This document shows positions 31,391-42,713 of a stretch of DNA of 64,000 bases, piece after piece. The stretch is from Coenobita brevimanus (Eukaryota; Arthropoda; Malacostraca; Decapoda; Coenobitidae). Both the position numbers and the translations under genes were made by a program. The first letter of the stretch is position 1, and each line of letters begins with the position of its first letter. The notes under the pieces are model-generated. The model had not been told where the DNA came from and did no database searches. It saw nothing but the letters and a program-made list of their open reading frames with translations. Location of the stretch: positions 32,056,138 to 32,120,137 of the forward strand of contig CM064732.1 of the NCBI GenBank assembly GCA_032717465.1, given 5' to 3'.

Positions 31391-33079
31391 TCCAACATAA
31401 TTGTATTCATCGGTCTTGGTCACCAAATGTCAGCTTTACACATTGCCTAATATCTGGCAGCCTCCCAATTCAGTCCCTTATCCCTGAGGACACACTCTAT
31501 GTCCTCAGATCAGGTATTTTTCAGTCTACCTCTCGCAGCGCTAACCCTCCGCACTCAATTGTCCTTCTCCATCCTCTCAATATGCAAAGGCCATTTCAGT
31601 CTACCCCTCCTCGTCGCACCATCAATGTACCCCAGTCCCATTCTTTCCCTCAACTCTTCACTCGTAATTCTAGCACCGTTCTGGCCTCACATTCAATTCG
31701 CATTACACATCCATCTAATCATTGTTGTTTCTGTATATCTGAGCCTACGAATATCCTCTTCCTTTACTGGCTAGGTCTCACTACCGTAAAGTATTCCACC
31801 CCTAATACTTGCCATGTACAAGGATCCTTTAGCAAGGAGGGAGAACCCTCTCAATTGCAGGAGAGGCAACAGATTCCTGAACTTCTAACCACTCCTTACC
31901 CAAGACAGACCCACATCCAGCACATAACATGACCCCCAAATAAGAACTGTCCCTAACAGACTCCAGAAACTTGCCAGCAAGATCAATCTTATCACGCCAG
32001 ATACTTTCTACCTGCCCTCCCCTACAACTGCACACACAAAATTAACATTATCTTGCAGCCTACCTGTAATACCACTACATCTCTTATGCACCTACTTATC
32101 ACAAACAATGCGCAGAATGTAGTTACATCCCACGCCCTTGTGGCACCCCTGCACATGGTCACACTCCCTTTGCGTTGAAATTACTGCCACCAACCCTAGA
32201 TTTCACCATTTTTGTTTTTTCCACATTTACTCTCAGCTTTTGTGTCCAGTTCTGTCATTCCATTTCCAAAATCCTTCCTTCACCTCCCTTTCATCTTCTG
32301 CAGTCATCATCAAGCCATCAGCATACAACATCTCTCATGGGAGTCCTTTTCCGAAGTCATGTAAGAAAACGTTAAGCACCATGACAAATGATAAAGGGCC
32401 GAAGACTGATCCCTTATGAACGCCAATATTCACGGGAAGCTCATCACTCAAATTTCCATTCACTCTCACCTGGGTGCAAGCATCCTCATTTATAACCTTA
32501 ATCACTCTGGCCAGCCACTCACCGATCCCAAGCGCTTTCATTGCCCACTTCATTTTCTCCAAACCAACTTTCTTTCCATATATATTTTTCCTGAAGCTGT
32601 CGGACAGTGAATATGACACCAGTGATCCCTTTGCTTGGCATAAACCCAAACTGCATCTTATCAGTATTCACTCTTTCCCTGTTCATACGTTCTAGGACTG
32701 TCATTACCTGCATTGTCTGATCCAAATGTTTTATGCCTCTAAAATTTCCTCTTTCCATGGCATCACCCTTCTCCTTGTACACATTTACAGCCACACCCTT
32801 CAACTAGTCATCTGGGATAACACACTCTTGCATAACCTCTATTACCAAATCGGTAACTAAACTCCTCAGGCCTCTAGTATCACAGCAGTCAATCCAGACT
32901 CACCCACCGTCTTCCCCAACTGCATCCTGTTTATTGCCCTATTCACAGCAGCAGCATCAATGGCCAAGGACCAAACAGTGGATCGCTGGCTCCAAACCTT
33001 CTCTCTTCCAATCAGACCATTCTGCAACCAATTATAATGTTCTCTACAATCGTCTATAACAAGTGCTTGTGGGCTCACT
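31390..33079 (-). mobile_element. LINE family C, 5'-truncated
   Basis: Minus-strand non-LTR element starting inside the pre-RT linker (33078) and running to a 3' end near 31391, where a phrase coding PRPMNTIM meets a (GT/TA) microsatellite. The RT core is at 32803-32310 and the C-terminal tail at 31600-31500. It belongs to a different family from A, D and the jockey-like element. Confidence 0.75.
32310..33078 (-). pseudogene. LINE C reverse transcriptase fragment
   Basis: Segments are 33078-32866 (AVNRAINRMQLGKTVG linker), 32803-32519 (MERGNFRGIKHLDQTMQV, MQFGFMPSKGIT, VRQLQEKY) and 32649-32335 (AMKALGIGEWLARVI, RVNGNLSDELPVNIGVHKGS, FGPLSFVMVLNVF). Just past the last frame is a YADG motif (about 32313-32325) where an active RT has YADD, so a catalytic Asp is lost. 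Stops and frameshifts separate every segment, and the motif A region with its FVDLEKAFD-type core is not recoverable. A further piece (32035-31829) codes the post-RT region. Confidence 0.75.
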
Positions 33080-33086
33080 CACACTT

Positions 33087-33694
33087 GCTCCTGCGGAGGG
33101 CTCTCGTGCTGCTCACTCGCTTTCTCGTGCTTTGCACTCATTTCCTCGTGCTTCTCACTTGTTTCCTCGCACTTTGCGCACGTGTTGCGATCATTTCAGG
33201 TAATGTGAGTCACATTTATGTGCTGTTCTAGTCCAACGTTGTCACTACCGGCTATCAGGGCAACATCGAAGGGCCCATGATGATCCATTTGTGTGCTGTT
33301 CTAGTCTAACGTTGTCACTAGGATTTTTTGCAGCTAACCAATTGATCATGTTGTTTGCAGCTTCGGGAATGGAACCCAAGTTGTCTGCATGCAAGTCCGA
33401 GATATTAACTCGACCACGGCAACAGACCGGGCGCCGGGAGCAGCGTTTTTTTGTCAAAATTTGATCGCGCTGTAGTGTATTAAATAAAGCCATCAAAAAC
33501 TCTATGGTGAATGCAACCCTAATTTCACGCACTCACGCGGGGAGAGGCGTTTTTTGGTCAAACTTTGATCGTTCATTAAATACAGTCAAAACTTTTCAAT
33601 CATGATGGGACGAAGTTTTTTAGCATCAGTGAATATTTCGTGATTTTTGTGCCAAGTTTGGTGCGATTTCTATATGTAGTTTCGCCTGCCCTAA

Positions 33695-33696
<2 letters not shown>
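33087..33696 (-). mobile_element. Repeat family I copy 2, containing a tRNA-like promoter
   Basis: Second copy of the 28130 repeat. It has an extra ~75 bp of 'cactcgtttcctcgtgctt'-like tandem phrases (about 33110-33180) that copy 1 lacks. The tRNA-like block is at 33428-33358 on the minus strand, with a less perfect A box than copy 1. It abuts the 5' truncation point of LINE C. Confidence 0.6.

Positions 33697-33748
<52 letters not shown>
33697..33748. repeat. (CA)n microsatellite
   Basis: CA run ending repeat I copy 2. Confidence 0.95.
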
Positions 33749-33750
<2 letters not shown>

Positions 33751-33959
33751 CTACTACTATAGTATATTAGATATCCTCATTGTCCAGCACTAACTTCCAT
33801 TCATCATTCTTCACACACTGATCACTTATGAGATCCTTTTTCCCTCATCATTTGATTTGCCACCTTAAATACCACTTTCTTCCTTTCAGTGCTATGTAGA
33901 TTATCCAGAGGAGTGACAAAACATTGCACTAAAAAATATCCACATTTTCACCCTCTAAA

Positions 33960-34600
33960 AAACTTCATTGCTGGTGAAATGGATTGACATGACTAAATAT
34001 CTGTATTACGAGAAAAATCAGTACATAATATGGAACTTTTCATTAAAAAATAATTTTTATGATTTTTTCACGTTTGTTGTGCTTCTTGTGTTTATGAAAG
34101 TATCGAGCTATTTTTGTAGTCTGGGTGGTGTTATGTGTGTCCAGAGAGAGGCAAGAGATGCTACGGTTAGACTCTAACCAGATAAGGATGCTCCATTGTT
34201 TCCATAGGCTGAACTGCAACAGCTAAAATTCTATAGGACCCATGATTAGCACCTCGCACAAGGAGATTAGCATGAAGGGGAAAGATTTTCAACCCATTTA
34301 TTCACCACGCGAACATCTCAAACGTTCCCAAAATGTTTGTGCAAAATAAGAAGTATGTAATATGATCAAAATCAGTACAAAATATGTGAACCTATAGGTA
34401 GACATACCATGAATATGATTTTTTTCCACTTTCTGATGTTTATTATGTGTATTCCTGTATTGATTTCTGCTCATTCGTTGGGTCATATTGTGTGTGTCAA
34501 AAGAGAGGAGAAAGATGATATTTTTAGTCTGTTTCAAGATAATGGGTGCAGCTGTGTGTGTTTAGGCACAACCTTCGCGGTCAGCAAACAATAAAGCCAG
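33960..34600 (+). repeat. Diverged tandem duplication (~340 bp unit)
   Basis: The two halves share 'aaaatcagtacataatatg', 'atgattttttcac', 'ttgtgtttatg' and 'tgtgtgtccagagagagg' in the same order. Similarity is loose and was judged by eye only. Confidence 0.4.
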
Positions 34601-35082
34601 AGATTAGCACAGATGGCTGAGGATGGAGGTACAGTATAGGGAATGGTGAGGTTATTTGTTATTGTTGTTATACTAGTACACAATGATTAGGACTAATTCT
34701 CCTGCAAATACAAGAAAAACATAAGAGGAAAACAATACAAGGGAAAAAAAAAAAAAAGGCCCAAAGAAAATGATGAAGGAATGAAAAAAAAAAAAAAACT
34801 CTCATGCTTGTAAGGTTGTTGGTTGCGAATTATGGAGTTTGCAGCGAGTGAGTCAGATGGTTATCGCTCCTCCCTCCTTTCCCAGGTCAAAAGATAACTT
34901 TGGTAAGTAGTCACTGTCTGGGAAATACAGTTACTCTCTTTTCTTGACTTACATTTTCTTACTTACACTAACACTAATTTCCTTAGTCAATCGTTCACTA
35001 CCGCTCATCTTTAGTTATACTTACATCATCACGAACATAAACCTAGTTCCATTTCATTCTTTACACAATATTTTGTTACTAT
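34601..35082. other. Unannotated spacer
   Basis: Includes two A-rich runs (34746-34758 and 34784-34798). It may hold the 3' flank of the piggyBac-like element, but no TTAA terminus was identified. Confidence 0.35.
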
Positions 35083-37422
35083 TTACAAGTTTTTCCTTCC
35101 ATACTCAATATTTAACAATGGAATGGTACTCAGGGAAGCAAGGAGGGCAGTGAGCCACCTGACGTCCGTGACACTGTCAGTTCGTGATTTTTCTCTCTCT
35201 CGGCCTCCTGTCTCTAGTTGTGCATATGTGGCAACATACCTGGGCACTTCTGCATACTCTTGTAGGCCCTTGGCCTTCACTGGTTGGTGGCCTCTCTTCA
35301 ACCAAATGTACAGCAACCCTATCCTTTCCTGTACGTCCGGCCATCTGTTCACGAATTGCACTTGTACCCCCCCATGGAGCTGATGACTGTGGACCGTACT
35401 CTTGCAAGATTTCAGACACACAGTCAAGAATGAACTTCCTCACAGAGATCGTCTGTCCACTTTTCTGGTAGTAGTAGCGATGTGCATTCAGATCGCACAT
35501 GTCTACCAAGTGAAAAAGGAGTTTCTTATAACACTTGACACAACGACCAATGCACTCCACGCTACCAAAATTCATGTCGCTCTTGTCAACCAAGCGCATG
35601 TTATGACTGCAGTCCATGACTGCATCTGACTTTTGAATGCGTTCGCCTGTCACACGATCTACTCTCCATGTGTCAGCAAGAGCTCCTGTGTGCATAGTTG
35701 CAATCATGTGCAATGCACTGCAAGAAGATTCGTGCTTTGTTGCACATCCACAATGCCTCTCGCTTGAACTTTACTGAACATTGGCATGTTGCATCGATTA
35801 GACCACACTGTGCCACACGCGCCAATGTTGCTGGCGAGCTGGTGCATTGCCAGTTCTGGAGAGGTGTACCAATGATCTGTGTAGAGTATGTGACCTCTAC
35901 CCACATAATCTTCCATCATTTGTTTCACTACTGCACCGGAAATGCCAAGATGATTGTTAAGGAGGATGCCAGTCATTGCCCAGGGGATATTATCATTTCC
36001 AAGACAACACCTGTGTAACAATCACCAGTAAAAATATCTTTATTCCAAAACAAGGACGTTTCGATGAGACGTACTGTCTGAAAGAAATAAGGCCATGGAA
36101 TATCATAAGTGACTGATCAGTCACAGCCTTTTGGTAAAATTTTGCCTCTGACATTCTCCAAAATGGGCCTGATCTTGTGCAAACTATCTGAAGGGTCTGT
36201 GGTACTGTTGTCAGAGAAATGAAGGAACTGTAGGTTGTTTTTGCACATGTTCCAAAACATGTGTTTGCTGAATACATCGACAAGTGTCAGAACATAATCG
36301 TCCAGCAATCGACAATTACGTTTTTCTTCGCCAAAGGCATCAACATCGTCAGCTCCAAGAACCTGTACAATGAAGACACTGCCACGTCACTCCAACGCCT
36401 TGTCCTATAGGTTCCTTCATGTACATCATCAGCAGTACTCTGTTGGAATAACCTGTTTGTCTTTGTTCCAATTAGTGTTATGAGGTGCTCGTCAAAAACA
36501 ATAGAAAGAAAATGAACATTGAAGTGTTTGCCATCAGTACACCTGAGTCACTGATGTCGAATGAAATGGTCCTTGGTCTGATTCAGTGGTCAGTGTCTAT
36601 GTGTATGATGCTCAGGTAAGGGAAGCCTGTACAGGTGACTGGTGCCTGGAGTGCCTTTTGATATTTTGCAGACGAGCACGTTTCACGACAGATTTTCGAA
36701 TCTGCCATAAAGGCTGAGGGGCAGACATGGTTCCCAGTGCCGAAGAGGATGGCCCTGGTGCTGGTTCAGGTGATGCAACTGCACAGGATGGCGAGAAGCC
36801 TCGTGAGATGGAAAGAAGTGGTGGTGATGGTGGAGCACACGAGGAGGAACTCACACGGTGCTCCTGCACCAAATGTTGCTGCAGTGTGTTCGTCTGTTCC
36901 TCTGCCTTTTCAGCAGGAAATAATTGCTTTGCCACCTTCTTCTTCTTAGCAGGTGGTGCAGCAGTCTTGCAGTGAAAAGGAGGTGGAGCATCATCGTCAG
37001 TGTTGTCAGTCCTCGTCATCATTCTCCTCCTTTGCTGGTGTCTCGTACCACTAGTTCAATATCCTCATCAGAAAGGTCATCAGCATTACTCCAACGCTCG
37101 TCATCAGAGCTAATCCGGTTGTCATCGCTCTCCCCATCCCTGGGGAAGAGTTCAGCCCTGATTTCAGGGCTTTTAAGGCCCTTGCGTACCCGCAAATGAC
37201 GGCGGTGTGAGGGGATGCTGGCCTTGATAGGAGCGAAAATCAGACATCCACTTATGACTGTGTCACGAGCTGTACTGATAGCTTGAGTGCATGGGAGGCT
37301 AGGGTAGGTCAATGTCAACATCTACCATACCTTCCTTCACTTCCTAAAATTCTTCACAGTTCTTTACAGGTCGCACTACACCAATGCCATCGTCCATGCT
37401 CGGGTAAGCGTCATTCAACATC
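35083..37422 (-). pseudogene. piggyBac-like transposase pseudogene
   Basis: Minus strand, about 2.3 kb. The N-terminus (37422-36612) has acidic Ser/Asp stretches (SSDDERWSNADDLSDEDIE) and Pro/Ala/Lys-rich linkers, as in PGBD proteins. The core reads VFSKHMFWNMCKNNLQFLHF (36270 region), then TDQSLMIFHG with the first catalytic Asp, SFRQYVSSKRPCFGIKIF, GHILYTDHWYTSPELAM with the second Asp, GACGTVWSNR, and KSDAVMDCSHNMRLVDKSD with the third. A C-terminal Cys-containing tail follows (near 35240). The enzyme would excise and insert at TTAA. Several frameshifts separate the blocks, so it is dead, although no catalytic Asp is mutated. Its N-terminus does not match the coding remnant in the window's piggyBac MITEs. 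Confidence 0.8.
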
Positions 37423-37431
37423 GACGACCAT

Positions 37432-38700
37432 TTAGGGGTTAGGAGAGAAATTTCCTTCCTTTGGTGAATCCTCTGGTGTTTCACATGTGTCAGCTAAAAA
37501 GTTACCTATCGGTACTATTGTCTTTGATGTGTACAGTTCTTTGTAAAATTCTTCACCTTTCTTCAGCATCTTTTCTCCGCGCTTAGTGACTTCACCATTT
37601 CTGTCTTTCAGTAATATAATCGGTTGCTTTCCCAGTGCCATTTTGCTTCGGATCTGTTTCAGACTATTTCCATTTTTTTATTGCTTCTTTGGTCTGATTC
37701 ATGTTTCTCTTTAGTTTTTCTTCTCTGTTTTGTTGATAAGCTTATTTAATTCTGCTCTCTCTCTAGTTTATTTTTCTTTGTTTTCACTTTCATCTCCTTT
37801 CTTATTTTCATGAGCTTGGGGTCGTTTTTTAATACATGTTGGCCTATGTTGTATATGGTTTCCCTACTTCCTCTGCTGATTCCTTTAGGACTTTTGTCTG
37901 TCTATCATTCAGCTCATTAGTGTGACACTCAGTGTAACTTAGAGCCTGAAATCAAATCTTTCTTTCAAACTGAAAGGCACCTGTATTTTCACTTACTCTT
38001 ATCGGGCATATCTTTCTATTTTTAATCTGCTTATTCTATCGCTTCAGAAATTAAAACTGGCTGTGCAAGCCACCATTCTTTGCTTACTTTATATGTTTAC
38101 TTTGTTGATCACTTGACATCAGTGACTGTGTTGTTCTTATCTGCTGTAATGAGGTAGATTTCATTCTTTGTTTCACAATCTGGGCTTCTCCAGGTCCATT
38201 TTCTCCTTCTTTTTTGTGGAAGAATTAAATTTGGATGCTATACATTTCGGCAATATTCCCGCCATTACAACTCTGTCATTCCTCTCTCCACGTTCGAATA
38301 TCCCATACGTGCATCTCCATTTTCCGATTTGATAGCTTTACCACTAAAGGCTTCCATGAGTATACTGTACAGTATCTGGTCGTTTCTCCTTCCATTGTTT
38401 GGGAGATATCATCACAGAATGTTTCTCTTTCTTCATCTCTGCTTTCAAAAGTGGGTGCATATACCTGTATTACCTTCAGGGTGTGCCTTTTGCATAGTCT
38501 AATTACAGTCCATGCTACTCTGTCAGACACACTGCTGAATTAAACGATCTCTGCAAGATTTCTGTTAAATAGAAATCCTATACCACTAACTATTTCAGTT
38601 TGCCTTCTTCTTTAAAAATATAGGTGGTTGTTGTCTTGGAGCTGAATTAAATTTTTTCTGTTGATCTCATTCAGACCTATAATACCAATAATAAAAGACC
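37432..38700 (-). mobile_element. LINE family D fragment (endonuclease and linker), minus
   Basis: 38530-38276 encodes LKVIQVYAPTFESRDEERETF, an APE endonuclease block. 37641-37432 encodes IILLKDRNGEVTKRGE and EEFYKELYTSKTIVP, matching the linker of LINE D1 near 57300-57420. The intervening kilobase holds degraded frames. The RT and 3' end are missing, and the piggyBac-like pseudogene begins where the LINE stops. Confidence 0.65.
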
Positions 38701-38819
38701 TATAATATAAAACAAAGGCCTAGTTGGCCTTTCTTTGCTGTCGAGGTGAAAATAGTTAAGGGTTCTTTAAAGCTGGGGAATTTAAATGGAAGCTTTTGCG
38801 TGTTGCTGGCGAATGTATG

Positions 38820-39060
38820 TATGGATGTAGGGGTGGATGTGAGGATGGATGGATGGTGCAGTGGACTTTTGTCAGTTTGCACAATATAGGTAGATGGATG
38901 GGTGGTAAATGGATGGATGGATGATGGCTGGTGAATGGTTGGATGGTTGAATGGTGCATTGATTGATGGATGGAAGATGGTGGCTGGTGGATGGATGGAC
39001 AGGTGTATGGTGAATGGATTGACGCAGGATGGGTGGATGGATGGATGGAGGGTGAAAGGG
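38820..39060. repeat. Degenerate (GGAT)n tract, left part
   Basis: GGAT, ATGG and GGTGA phrases dominate the plus strand. It is separated from a similar tract at 39890-40335 by piggyBac MITE copy 2. Confidence 0.8.
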
Positions 39061-39088
39061 AGAGATGGCTGGAAAGTAACTGGAGTTA

Positions 39089-39883
39089 TTAACTCGGCAT
39101 CTCCTGGCAGATTGTTCACCATGACCCCTCCCCCCAATCCCGGCAGATTTTCGATTTTTTCTTTTTTGGCTCAAACCTCCACTTTTTATGGTAAACATTG
39201 GAAAATACCAAAAAAGTGTGCTCACCTGAGCTTACATTATACAGGTGTCCCTCCAAACACCTGGTACCGTCTTCTCTAGAGCTGTGCTGCTGCTGTCACG
39301 TTTTCTATGGTAGGGATAACTATGGCAAACCGCTCAGAATACGTAGATATTTGTACATTTGGTACGAATTTATATATAGTACAGGAATATATTGGGTTTC
39401 ACACAATAATATAGGCGATATAAGCGTTGTTTCACTCACAGAACACATCAACATACCGCACCTTCCTTGGCTACGTTATCTCCTCATCACTTCTGCTCGT
39501 TTCTTCCTCCAGCGCTAAGTAATCTCTGTCCTCCACATCGTCATCGATTGGGGAATCACTTTCGCCTGTGAAGGCATCAAAGGCGGCTTGAATTTCATTG
39601 TCAGTGGGACCACAGAGCGACATGTCTTTACTAGCCAGGTCACTGCTAACAGGTGAGTTGCCAAGACAATGCCGTGTGGGGGTCATGCAAGGTCAGGCAG
39701 CTTTGCCGCCTGGCGGCTGGTAGAGGAAGGTCTCCTACATATGCCTGCCAAAAATCACCAACGAAACATAAAAAATGTGCAAATGAAGGACCTGGCAAAT
39801 GCAGAACATACCGGTAAGTCGTCGGGTCTCAGCATGAAAAAAGTTGTGTCGGACCCATACATCAACAGGATGAGGCGGGTTAA
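39089..39883 (-). mobile_element. piggyBac-type MITE, copy 2
   Basis: TTAA at 39089-39092 and 39880-39883. Ends are TTAACTCGGC and GGCGGGTTAA. It shares blocks with the other three copies and has the longest coding remnant of the family. It is inserted in a GGAT-rich tract. Confidence 0.8.
39471..39686 (-). pseudogene. piggyBac N-terminal coding remnant in MITE copy 2
   Basis: 71 codons from an ATG at 39686, ending at TGA/TAA-type stops near 39471. The product is acidic with ESDSPIDDDVEDRDYLALEEE followed by TSRSDEE, resembling the acidic low-complexity start of piggyBac transposases. The equivalent blocks in the copies at 17609, 44415 and 61335 are broken. It shows that the MITE kept the 5' coding end of its parent. 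No catalytic region is present. Confidence 0.5.
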
Positions 39884-39889
39884 ATGTTT

Positions 39890-40335
39890 GTAAACAGATG
39901 GGTTGATGGTCAGTAGGTAATTGTGTAGGTCAATGGATAAAAAGGTGAGTAGATGATCGTCCAATACATAAGTGGGTAGGGTGGTGGATTGAAGGATGGC
40001 TAGATAGATGGAAGGTTGTTGGATGGTTGTGTACTCATGAATGGATGAAGGCATGGTGAGTGGATGGATGGACAGTCGTGATTAGATCGTTACATGGATG
40101 GTGAGTGGGTGGATGGATGAGGATGGATAAATGAAAGAATATTTGGTTAGTGGATGAATGAATGGATGGTGAGTGAGTGGGTGGATGGATGATTGATCGA
40201 AGGATGAGTGTATAGAAGGGTAGATGAATGAGTGGATTTTGAATGTATGGGTTGATAGATAAATGGTAGGTAGGATGGACAGTGAGTAGGTTGATAGACA
40301 GATGAACATGAATGGACTGATGGATGGTGGGGGAG
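39890..40335. repeat. Degenerate (GGAT)n tract, right part
   Basis: GGATGGAT, ATGGTGAG and TGAATGG phrases. Ile/His/Ser/Pro-rich minus frames are compositional. Confidence 0.8.
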
Positions 40336-41045
40336 ACGATACACTTATCTTAGAAAGGGATGTATCGATATTGAGGAAGAGGAAAAACTATTCAAAATTA
40401 TGGGGAAGGTGAATGAGTCTTTGCAACGAGTCTATCCCAAAAGCACTTCAATGTCGACTTACTTAGGCAAAGCACGTAGATGGCAATGATTTCATGCGTA
40501 GGGTGAATCTTAGGATTTTGAAATCATCAGTACTAATGTTTTCTTTTTTTTTTTTTTTTGTATCTATGATTATAGATCAGATATTTATTCCCTGAGTCTG
40601 AGCTGTCTTTTGCGCTCAAAACCAGGTATCACACTGATACATGTCACCTCGGCGGCACTTGCCTAATACTGAACCGTCTACCGTGTGCTGAAATTTGCCA
40701 GAGCTATCACATTTACGAAGGGTGTCAGGGTATTTATGGGGGAGTTTTTAAAAAATGACTTTTTTTTTTTTTTTTGGCAAACTCAGCTAAGAAAAAAGAG
40801 CAGTATACAGTATGAAGGAAAATTCTAACACAAACTGTTCTCTGCCAAAGTCGGGGGTCAGTCACACTTCTCTACCAAGTGACCAACATTTCCCCTGGAC
40901 GCCAGACTGATGATCGCACTTCTTTTTGTTCATACTAATTATTCTTCTTGACTCTCCTGATAATTACCTTGTTTATAAAGGTCGGAATATGTTTGAGACG
41001 ATGAGGAAAATGACAGAGATAGCGCATGGCAATATCAGAGAACTG
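40336..41045. other. Unannotated spacer
   Basis: Two poly-T runs (about 40540-40560 and 40757-40777), otherwise nothing recognised. Confidence 0.4.

Positions 41046-41110
<65 letters not shown>
41046..41110. repeat. (CA)n(TA)n microsatellite
   Basis: CA run then TA run. Confidence 0.95.
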
Positions 41111-41112
<2 letters not shown>

Positions 41113-41370
41113 TACGGTCTTAGTCTCACTATTACTCCCGCTCTCCTTATCATTCCTGGGACAAAGGCAATACAGCTTGACTCTTGCCAATAATTCTCCT
41201 CTCACGCTAGTGCTACAAAACTCTGGAACAATGTGCTCAGCAAACACGGCCAGAGAAATAGCATCACAAGCGCATTTCAAGTGAGGCTCAATAGCGTTCA
41301 ATTTCACAGGGGCTGTTGGAGATGGAGGAGGGACACGAAATACTGTTTTGTTTGGTTTCATTTCTATCAC
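41111..41370 (+). other. Possible LINE C-terminal tail (weak)
   Basis: A plus-strand frame around 41200-41330 reads SRASATKLWNNVLSKH followed by SITSAFQVRLNSVQF. The LWN core before a FK/FQ segment resembles the very C-terminal tail of jockey/CR1-type ORF2. There is no RT upstream, only a microsatellite. The evidence is weak. Confidence 0.2.
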
Positions 41371-42563
41371 GTTCCACTTCCATGTTGTTACGTATTAAAT
41401 ATTTTATTCTTGCGCCCTACGAACAATTATATTAACGCTGAGAGAGACATTTGGTTATGAACGTGGAAGTGGAGATTATTTCTATCCTCGTCTCTACAAC
41501 CGCTCTCCCCAAAACTTAACACATTGCTTGAACTAAGTAAAAATAATATAGTGATTACTATCTCGGACTGAAGGGTTAACTCATACTTACAATTTCCATA
41601 AGTTGACATAGAGATAGTGATGCGCAGTTACCCTACTGTACGTGGACATGCTTTTTATATCTTGCTACCGAAAACATTTTTGTATACTTAGCTCATATAA
41701 CAGGTTCCTTGTACTGACAGGTTCAGAAAATTATTTTGTCACCCATTCAGTACGATGATGTCTTGTTTTTTACTTTAGTAATGTAAAATTATTATACTGA
41801 GCTTAGAGCGACTCCCTGTTTGAAAAAGTTAATGAAGTTTGTTATGTGAATTATCTGATACTAGCTTTTGAAATAGTGATGCACTCTATAGCACAAATAT
41901 ATAATTTTCACTTCTGCATGATCATGGTCATCATGCTAACCCCTTTTCCCTCTACGAGTTGTGACCAAATGAAAGTAACTGCTTATTACATGCGAGAACG
42001 CGGTGGTGTAAACAAGCCCATAGTACTGCACAGTTACATATGGAAAACCTGTTACTGTTTCATGTAATCAGCCTGTATTCCACATTTACTGGTGTAGTCA
42101 GCATCGATACACATGGTCAAGCATGTTCCATCATTATCACTAGCTTCAGAAATTATAGTCAGAGACTGGACTGTTTTTTCGAAAAACCTGAGCGCTCTCA
42201 GTTTTCATAATGCCATCTCAAGTATGCCTCATTACTTTTGGGATGTACATCAGGACTGTGGGTTCCCATTCTTAACCGTGCCCCCTCCTGTGTCGTATGA
42301 GTTATGAGGCTGTTTCTGTCATACTGCAGGTGGTTGGAGGTACAGTTGATATACGAGTATAATTAGCCAAGAGAGAGAAGGAAAGAGCTAGAGAGGCTGA
42401 GCTGTGGCACCTTATGCTTGAGCATCATACTGTATATATTCTCGTAAATGGAGTGGAGTAGACTGTAGCACCAGTCGAGCAGGGCAATACTCCCAAGATG
42501 GATGGAATGCTGATGGCAGGGAGAGCTGGAGCTCCCGTTTCACAAGCCCTCGGGACTAAAGTA
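41371..42563. other. Unannotated spacer
   Basis: About 1.2 kb of mixed composition with no recognised motif. Confidence 0.4.
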
Positions 42564-42713
42564 GTTCCTGACCATCCCCTTTTGCTGAACTTTTTCAGTG
42601 TTTCAGTAACACAGAAAGTAGGCCAGCATGCTCTCCAATACTAGTTTCTCCAACTGTCAACACCAAACTACATGCACATTACACACTACACTTTCATTTC
42701 AAATTTTAAAATA

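Noticed and set aside
35123..36018. Plus-strand frames of 75-106 codons
   Set aside because: Antisense shadows of the piggyBac-like transposase pseudogene.
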